64,000 nt of DNA. It comes from Bryobacterales bacterium. Lineage in GTDB: Bacteria; Acidobacteriota; Terriglobia; Bryobacterales; Bryobacteraceae. Location: NCBI GenBank assembly GCA_016789905.1, contig JAEUQC010000041.1, positions 50,492 to 114,491 on the forward strand. Direction: 5' to 3'. A program made the translations under genes and the position numbers. Below, piece by piece: positions 59,245 to 64,000 of the stretch; the stretch's first letter is position 1; the number at the start of each line of letters is the position of its first letter. Under the pieces are notes generated by a model, which was not told the DNA's origin, ran no database searches, and saw only the letters and a list, made by a program, of their open reading frames with translations.

Positions 59245-61700
59245 GAACTGCTCGACAGTTTCGGCGCATGAATCTCTCGAAACGTCCGCTTAGTTTCCTT
59301 TTCGACCAAATTCACCAAATAGGTTAGCCGCGGCCACTCGTTCACCAGCTTTCCCAACAAGCCCTGCCAATCCTGAAGATCTTCTTCTTTTCCATGTCCG
59401 CCGGCGTTCCTCGCGATCGACACCCCCGTCCAATCGCTGCCGACTGCTCTCTCGTCATCCGAGCCGCGCACGGTATGGGACAGCACTTGTAGAATATCCA
59501 CCAATGTCAGGGTCCCTTTCCCGTCCAACCGCCGCTGATCGATCTTCGCCGCGCCATACATCTCTCTCACGATCTTTCCGCGCCGCCCAGCGAACTCTCC
59601 ATGCGTCTGACGCAGAAAATTCTCCCGCACCACAAACCATCGCATCAACTCGATTCCCGCCAGCAATAGCTCACCGTCGATTACGGATGTCAGGAAAGCG
59701 CCAATCATCGCCTTCCCAGACTCGTCCAACGAAGCCAGCGCCGCCTCATGCTGCTTCACCCACTTCTTTACGTCAACGCGGTTCGAACTCCCGTCGTCGG
59801 GATAAAAACTCGGCAGTAGCGCCTGCAGAAAGCGGTCTCTCCCCTCATATGCCGCGAACGTAGCGGCGCCAATCCTATCATCGGCAAATACTTCCACGCG
59901 TGACTTTACCAAATAGGTCTCAGGTACAACTCCTTTGTCCTCAAAGGTCTCAGACAGCCAGTTCGGCACGTCGGCAATCACGTAGTAGTCTTGACACTCG
60001 GCTTTGATCATTATTTGAGCGAATCCGTGCCCGTAGTCGATCGAAACGTTTTGTAGCCGCGGATGGTTCTGAAGATGAGTGCGGACTTTCTCTTTTATGA
60101 ATGCCTGGGCTACCGCGTCTATCGGCTGGATAAAGTTCACGGATACAAAGAAGTTGATCCGGTCCTCGCTGTGCTCAGCCGTCCGGTCAACAACAAGGCC
60201 ACACCGCTCCAACCGCTGCAGCAGGTCCGGGTGCTCCCCGTCCTGGACCGCCTGCACGGATCGTCGCGTCAGCTCCCGCTTTAGCCGCGCCGAAATCGCG
60301 CTCTCCGATGGATTATCATGCCAGCGGTAAAGTACCTCGTCTCCATCAAATGGAAACACCGCGCTACAGTTTGTGATCGACGGCTTAAGTTCCGCAAGTA
60401 TCTCCGTAGTCATTTGCGAAGGCACCCATGCTCGCAGCAAAAGATCATACGGTCCGAATAGCTCGTAAACGCGGAACTCCCCAAGCCCCTTCACTTCCCG
60501 AAACCGCATAAGGTCCAGCTTGGCTCTCTCCCGCTGATACGGTCGAATGCGAATTAATACGTACAGAAGATCTTCTTTGAAATCACGATGAACATGCCAA
60601 CTCCAGGCCCGCTTCCCCCAAACGTCGGCATCCGGGGCATCCGTTGCCCCATCGTGCGCCGCTGTCCCGCATGGCGGCTCCAGATGATTCGCACTCATCG
60701 CCTGAGTAACTCCGCTGAACATTGCGTCGGAGTTCGACACCGGGTCGCCAGCTCCCTCGCTTCCCTGGTCGCCTAGACGGCCGTTGCTCGACGCAGTCCT
60801 CAGCCTCGCCAGAGAATCCAGTGCATCCGATACCAGTTCGTGCCGGGACACCGGATACCAAATCGCCCGGATCCCTTGGTCTGATAGAAACTGCTTTCGC
60901 GCCGCCAACTCGGTCCCATCCGCGGGCTCTTCGACCAATGCATAGTGAAACCGGTTCGAATTCCTGGCTGCGTGTTGCACAACGTGCAAGGTGCGGTCCG
61001 CCTTTAGACTGCACCCGAGAAATAACACCGGTTTGGTTTGAAATAACCGTAACAGCGCTGCCGGAATCTTCTTCTTGAAATCGATCTTATTCTTTCCGTA
61101 GTGTTTCTCGTATTCCGAAATCGTGAGAACTCGATCCTCCCGCCCCACTACATCCCCGTGTATCTTGATCAGTGCGGGACGCAGCGTGTTCGCTACTCCA
61201 TTTACAACATCTCCGATGGCCGACCCCCACACGCGCTCTGAAAACCGGCGTCCCTGCTGCTCGAATGCGCGTTCAATGGCTCGATCAAAGTTCGTCGTAA
61301 TCACCGGACCCGCTGTGATCCGCGGCAACAGAAGCAGACTCCTCGCCGTCGCACCGCTAAGTACCTCCGGCAGCCGGTCTTCTCCGAAGCTATCCGCCAG
61401 GGCATCTTCAAACGCTGTCATACCCAACTTGCGGCTCAGCCTCCCTGCCGCCTCTTCAAAGCGGCCCGCTTGGATCAGGGCTTCTATCTCTTCTTCTTGC
61501 CCGCGTAACGTTGCCTGACTCCGCAGAAACTCAGACCACCCTGGAAATCCAAGTGGCATACTCAACCCGGCGCCGACGAACGGAATAACGCCGTCCACTC
61601 GCAGGAACTCCGCCACAAGCAACGCCAGGTTCTGCCGGCTTTCTGGATCTAAGAAAAGTTGATACAGCTCCTGCAACACACCGGTCTGAAGTTCGCTCAT
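59241..61700 (-). CDS. SIR2-domain protein, candidate NADase effector
   Basis: A protein of about 819 residues. The N-terminal 300 residues are a SIR2-like domain: GAGLS at 43-47, TTNFD at 135-139, catalytic His in KIHGD (179-183), ISEYEKHYG, and LGCSLKADRT at 228-237. After a Ser/Gly linker (310-370) a region near 375-450 (LLYVLIRIRPY, GEFRVYELFGPYDLLLRAWV) resembles the ferredoxin-like RAM fold of AsnC/Lrp proteins, and INFFVSVNFIQP to YYVIADVPNW may be a second copy. The rest is helical (GKAMIGAFLTSVIDGELLLA). SIR2 proteins of defence systems deplete NAD on infection. The start at 61700 gives MSELQ; a further 14 codons are open upstream. Confidence 0.75.
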   Translation of the reverse strand: MSELQTGVLQELYQLFLDPESRQNLALLVAEFLRVDGVIPFVGAGLSMPLGFPGWSEFLRSQATLRGQEEEIEALIQAGRFEEAAGRLSRKLGMTAFEDALADSFGEDRLPEVLSGATARSLLLLPRITAGPVITTNFDRAIERAFEQQGRRFSERVWGSAIGDVVNGVANTLRPALIKIHGDVVGREDRVLTISEYEKHYGKNKIDFKKKIPAALLRLFQTKPVLFLGCSLKADRTLHVVQHAARNSNRFHYALVEEPADGTELAARKQFLSDQGIRAIWYPVSRHELVSDALDSLARLRTASSNGRLGDQGSEGAGDPVSNSDAMFSGVTQAMSANHLEPPCGTAAHDGATDAPDADVWGKRAWSWHVHRDFKEDLLYVLIRIRPYQRERAKLDLMRFREVKGLGEFRVYELFGPYDLLLRAWVPSQMTTEILAELKPSITNCSAVFPFDGDEVLYRWHDNPSESAISARLKRELTRRSVQAVQDGEHPDLLQRLERCGLVVDRTAEHSEDRINFFVSVNFIQPIDAVAQAFIKEKVRTHLQNHPRLQNVSIDYGHGFAQIMIKAECQDYYVIADVPNWLSETFEDKGVVPETYLVKSRVEVFADDRIGAATFAAYEGRDRFLQALLPSFYPDDGSSNRVDVKKWVKQHEAALASLDESGKAMIGAFLTSVIDGELLLAGIELMRWFVVRENFLRQTHGEFAGRRGKIVREMYGAAKIDQRRLDGKGTLTLVDILQVLSHTVRGSDDERAVGSDWTGVSIARNAGGHGKEEDLQDWQGLLGKLVNEWPRLTYLVNLVEKETKRTFREIHAPKLSSSS

Positions 61701-61796
61701 TGGAGTTGGGTTGAATGAAATCCCCTCAGATCTTATCACCAATTACTGAGCCGCCTGCCGGACTGCGTACTGGCAAAAGGCCGGCATCCTTTCACG

Positions 61797-61822
61797 CCCC
61801 CCCCCGCCCCACCCCGCCCCCC
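61797..61822 (-). repeat. G-quadruplex-type tract
   Basis: The minus strand carries GGGGGG, GGGG, GGGG and GGGGGGGGG runs separated by single bases in 26 bases. This fulfils the pattern of four or more G3+ runs with short loops. It lies between the rplK terminator and the SIR2 start, upstream of the SIR2 gene on the same strand. Confidence 0.8.
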
Positions 61823-61864
61823 AAAAAACACAAACGCCGGAAAGCTCAATTGAGCCCTCCGGCG
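61823..61864 (-). terminator. rplK transcription terminator
   Basis: A stem CGCCGGA/TCCGGCG (61835-61841 with 61858-61864) with an inner GCTCAATTGAGC palindrome is followed on the minus strand by TTTGTGTTTTTT (61823-61834). It lies 27 bases after the rplK stop and separates rplK from the downstream block. Confidence 0.85.
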
Positions 61865-61890
61865 GCAAACCCAAATTCCAAAACAAAAAA

Positions 61891-62322
61891 CTACTTAATA
61901 ACGTCCACACCCATCGAACGGCACGCGCCCTTCACCTGTGCAATGGCCGATTCAATCGTGAAGCTATTCAAATCCGGCATCTTCAGCTTGGCGATTTCAG
62001 CAATCTGCGCTTCACTGATCTTGCCCACCTTCGCCTTGTTCGGCGTCGGGGAACCGCGCTCCAGCTTAATGGCTTTCTTGACCAGAATCGCCACCGGCGG
62101 GGTCTTGGTGATAAACGTGAACGAGCGATCGGAGTAGATCGTGATGACGACCGGAATGATCAGCCCTTCATTTTCTTTTGTGCCCGTCTTGGCGTTGAAC
62201 TGCTTACAGAATTCCATGATGTTGACGCCCTGCGGACCGAGCGCCGTGCCCACCGGCGGCGCGGGGGTCGCCTTGCCGGCCGGAATCTGCAACTTTACCT
62301 GACCTGTTACTTTCTTTGCCAT
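61891..62322 (-). CDS. rplK: 50S ribosomal protein L11
   Basis: L11 (143 residues), part of the GTPase-associated centre. [20 protein letters not shown] and the C-terminal [19 protein letters not shown] are conventional. It starts 18 bases after nusG. Unlike the usual arrangement, rplA does not follow; a terminator and 4.6 kb of unrelated genes do. Confidence 0.97.
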   Translation of the reverse strand: MAKKVTGQVKLQIPAGKATPAPPVGTALGPQGVNIMEFCKQFNAKTGTKENEGLIIPVVITIYSDRSFTFITKTPPVAILVKKAIKLERGSPTPNKAKVGKISEAQIAEIAKLKMPDLNSFTIESAIAQVKGACRSMGVDVIK

Positions 62323-62340
62323 TTCGTTTCGCCTGCTGCC

Positions 62341-62967
62341 TTATTGAATCTTTTCCACTTGCTCAAAGTCGAGCTCAACCGGAGTGGACCGGCCAAAAAT
62401 CGTTACCAGTACCCGCAGCGTATTCTTGTCGCTGTTGATCTCTTCCACCTTGCCGGAGAAGTTCGTGAACGGGCCATCGGTAATGCGTACCGTTTCGTTC
62501 TTCTCAAACGTGAGCTTCGGTTTCGGACGGTCGCCCGCATTCGCCTGGCGGTACAGAATCGAGTTCACTTCGTCGGCCGTCAACGGCACCGGATGATTGC
62601 CGCCGCCCACAAAGCCCGTCACCCGCGGAGTCTCTTTCACCGCGTGCCACAGCTCATCGTCCATTTCCATTTCCACCAGCACATACCCCGGATACAGCAT
62701 CCGTTTGCTGGTGACTTTTTTCCCGTTCCGCAGTTCGAACACTTCCTCGGTCGGGATCAGAATCTGCCCGATTCGCTGCGAGAACCCGAAGGCTTCCGCC
62801 CGGCTGCGCAACGATTCGGAGACCTTGTTTTCAAACCCGGAGTAGGAATGAATGATGTACCAATGCTTCGTCGTCGCCGGGTCCGCCGGGCCTTCCCCGG
62901 CCGCGCCAGCGCCCGCCGCCCCAGCCTGCTGCCCTTCCGGTTGTTCTTCGAATTCCTGTTCCGACAT
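62341..62967 (-). CDS. nusG: Transcription termination/antitermination protein NusG
   Basis: NusG (208 residues) with an NGN domain ([19 protein letters not shown]) and C-terminal KOW domain ([18 protein letters not shown]). A 30-residue acidic Gly/Ala-rich N-terminal extension precedes the NGN domain. The start at 62967 (MSEQEFEEQ) is preferred over an upstream start at 63141, which would overlap secE. It follows secE by 35 bases. Confidence 0.94.
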   Translation of the reverse strand: MSEQEFEEQPEGQQAGAAGAGAAGEGPADPATTKHWYIIHSYSGFENKVSESLRSRAEAFGFSQRIGQILIPTEEVFELRNGKKVTSKRMLYPGYVLVEMEMDDELWHAVKETPRVTGFVGGGNHPVPLTADEVNSILYRQANAGDRPKPKLTFEKNETVRITDGPFTNFSGKVEEINSDKNTLRVLVTIFGRSTPVELDFEQVEKIQ

Positions 62968-63002
62968 TGCGATGGCTTCTGGCTCTCCGGTTGCGGCGAT
63001 CG

Positions 63003-63257
63003 TTACTTCGCCAAAACCTTGAATATCTGGGTTATTCCGCGACCGATGATGAAATCGACCACAAAGAAGTAGGCGGCAAACGCGAACACCGAAGCGATCA
63101 CCACCAGCGTCGTCGCCTTCACCTGCTTCTCGTTCGGCCAAGTAACGCGCCGCATCTCCATCTTCAACTCTTCAAAATAGTTTTTGATGGCCGCCGGCCA
63201 CGTGGCGATGCCACCGCCTTGCGGACTCGACTCGATTGCTACGCTCTTGCTCTCCAT
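63003..63257 (-). CDS. secE: Preprotein translocase subunit SecE
   Basis: SecE (84 residues): one amphipathic helix ([20 protein letters not shown], the conserved MRRVTWP motif) and one C-terminal membrane segment ([19 protein letters not shown]). The N-terminal 25 residues are a soluble extension. It is downstream of tRNA-Trp and upstream of nusG in the standard order. Confidence 0.95.
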   Translation of the reverse strand: MESKSVAIESSPQGGGIATWPAAIKNYFEELKMEMRRVTWPNEKQVKATTLVVIASVFAFAAYFFVVDFIIGRGITQIFKVLAK

Positions 63258-63356
63258 GGTGTTTCGCTCAATTCAATTCAATCTTGTTCAGCTTCCAGGC
63301 CTGCCCCGCCCTTCCTTCTCCGCCCAACGCGGATCGTATCGGAAGTTTGCGGAGAA

Positions 63357-63430
63357 TGGCAGGGGCGGAGGGAGTCGAACCCCCACAGGCGGTTTTGGAG
63401 ACCGCTGGTCTACCATTAACCTACGCCCCT
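63357..63430 (-). tRNA. tRNA-Trp (CCA anticodon)
   Basis: The minus strand folds a complete 74-base cloverleaf including an encoded CCA tail (63357-63359). The acceptor stem AGGGGCG/CGCCCCT is perfect, the anticodon loop CTCCAAA gives CCA, and the T-loop GTTCGACTC is standard. The order tuf, tRNA-Trp, secE, nusG is the usual one, here with rpmG between tuf and the tRNA. Confidence 0.96.
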
Positions 63431-63551
63431 GTACCGGCAGTACTTCCGCATCTCTCGCAACCTCACCGGTTGCGGCCAACAACGGAAGCTAGGCTCTATA
63501 CAGTGTACAGCATATCGCTACCGTTCCAAAATCGGCAGCGCTGGCAGATGG

Positions 63552-63704
63552 CTACTTCACTTCGCGGTGCAGCGTGTGCTTGCGCAGTTTCGGGTTGTAC
63601 TTCATCAACTCGATGCGCTCGGTGGTCTTTTTCTTGTTCTTCGTCGTCGTGTACAGCTTCAACTTCGTTTCCGTACACTGCAGCGTGATGATTTCGCGGG
63701 GCAT
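63552..63704 (-). CDS. rpmG: 50S ribosomal protein L33
   Basis: L33 (50 residues): [20 protein letters not shown], then [20 protein letters not shown]. Only one of the four zinc cysteines remains (LQCTETK; the second pair is YNPKL), so this is the zinc-free type. It sits between the tuf terminator and tRNA-Trp. Confidence 0.93.
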   Translation of the reverse strand: MPREIITLQCTETKLKLYTTTKNKKKTTERIELMKYNPKLRKHTLHREVK

Positions 63705-63744
63705 TTGGGGGGTACCTTAAATTCTTCTCAAAAAATGCGGATAC

Positions 63745-63773
63745 AAGCAAAAGGGGCGTCGTTAAACGCCCCT
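63745..63773 (-). terminator. tuf transcription terminator
   Basis: An 8-bp stem AGGGGCGT/ACGCCCCT (63752-63773) is followed on the minus strand by TTTTGCTTG. It lies 17 bases after the tuf stop and separates tuf from rpmG. Confidence 0.8.
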
Positions 63774-63789
63774 CTTAATACTCTACCAG

Positions 63790-64000
63790 TTAGGAAACGA
63801 TTTCCGCCACCGTGCCGGCGCCAACCGTGCGGCCGCCTTCGCGAATCGCGAAGCGCAGTCCCTTGTCCATGGCCACCGGGGTGATCAGTTCGATTTCCAT
63901 CTGCACGTTGTCGCCCGGCATCACCATTTCGGTCCCGGCGGGCAAGTGCGCCACACCCGTCACGTCCGTCGTCCGGAAGTAGAACTGCGGGCGATACCCG
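63790..64000 (-). CDS. tuf: Elongation factor Tu (3' part)
   Basis: The last 69 codons and stop of EF-Tu. The end [20 protein letters not shown] and the upstream [19 protein letters not shown] stretch are diagnostic. The gene continues beyond the window. EF-Tu delivers aminoacyl-tRNA to the ribosome. Confidence 0.96.
   Translation of the reverse strand, partial: GYRPQFYFRTTDVTGVAHLPAGTEMVMPGDNVQMEIELITPVAMDKGLRFAIREGGRTVGAGTVAEIVS

Noticed and set aside
56992..61900. Transposon or integrative element as the source of the inserted block
   Set aside because: No transposase, integrase, terminal inverted repeats or target duplication could be seen at either edge.

Overview
The window looks like chromosomal DNA of an Acidobacteriota member, most likely the Solibacter/Bryobacter branch. 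The support is gene content: an acidobacterial-type VWFA-related protein, a cytochrome-like DUF1592 protein paired with a DUF1552 protein, a PEP-CTERM protein, many ECF-type regulators, high-GC codon use, and the conserved tuf-tRNA-Trp-secE-nusG-ribosomal-rpoBC block. No phage, IS element, rRNA operon or CRISPR array was seen. Genes are densely packed, with many 1-4 bp overlaps.

Layout. 0-8 kb: a beta-lactamase-fold hydrolase, ribF, a tagatose-bisphosphate aldolase, a minus-strand dacB-fmdB-lexA run, an MFS transporter, and a strong promoter driving a structured, terminated leader RNA ahead of rpmE (L31). 8-18 kb: an ECF sigma / membrane protein / Spy-CpxP-like triad, a FeeM-like N-acyltransferase, a PEP-CTERM protein, a cytochrome P450 + di-haem cytochrome pair, and a coupled Hsp70-like / Ca2+:H+ antiporter pair. 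17.6-23.4 kb: LysR regulator, a degenerate GGDEF protein and a PilZ protein, RmlD, a VWA protein, a DNA glycosylase. 23.4-29.4 kb: the DUF1592/DUF1552 pair, then a MoxR-type AAA+ ATPase coupled to a large protein of unknown function. 29.4-46 kb: an ECF42 sigma with its YCII partner, a serine hydrolase, an amine-oxidase-like flavoprotein, an LD-carboxypeptidase, an SH3 lipoprotein, manA, an aminotransferase, coaD, a two-gene glucarate pathway, a three-gene TadE/TadG set, an SDR enzyme and a cyclase-family hydrolase.

46-64 kb, all on the minus strand: tuf (partial), rpmG, tRNA-Trp, secE, nusG, rplK, then an unexpected 4.6 kb block, then rplA, rplJ, rplL, rpoB, rpoC. The block between rplK and rplA holds a SIR2-domain protein of about 819 aa overlapping by 4 bp a small unknown protein, an exported alpha/beta hydrolase, a decayed DUF3788 fragment and an intact DUF3788 gene. 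rplK is closed by its own terminator next to a G-quadruplex-type tract, and rplA has its own promoter, so the normally continuous L11-L1 operon has been split. The SIR2 pair has the form of an NAD-consuming defence module and is the best candidate for an undescribed system. The AAA+/unknown pair at 26.7-29.4 kb and the rpmE leader RNA are the next best.

All calls are from reading sequence and translations only. No database search, structure prediction or expression data were available.
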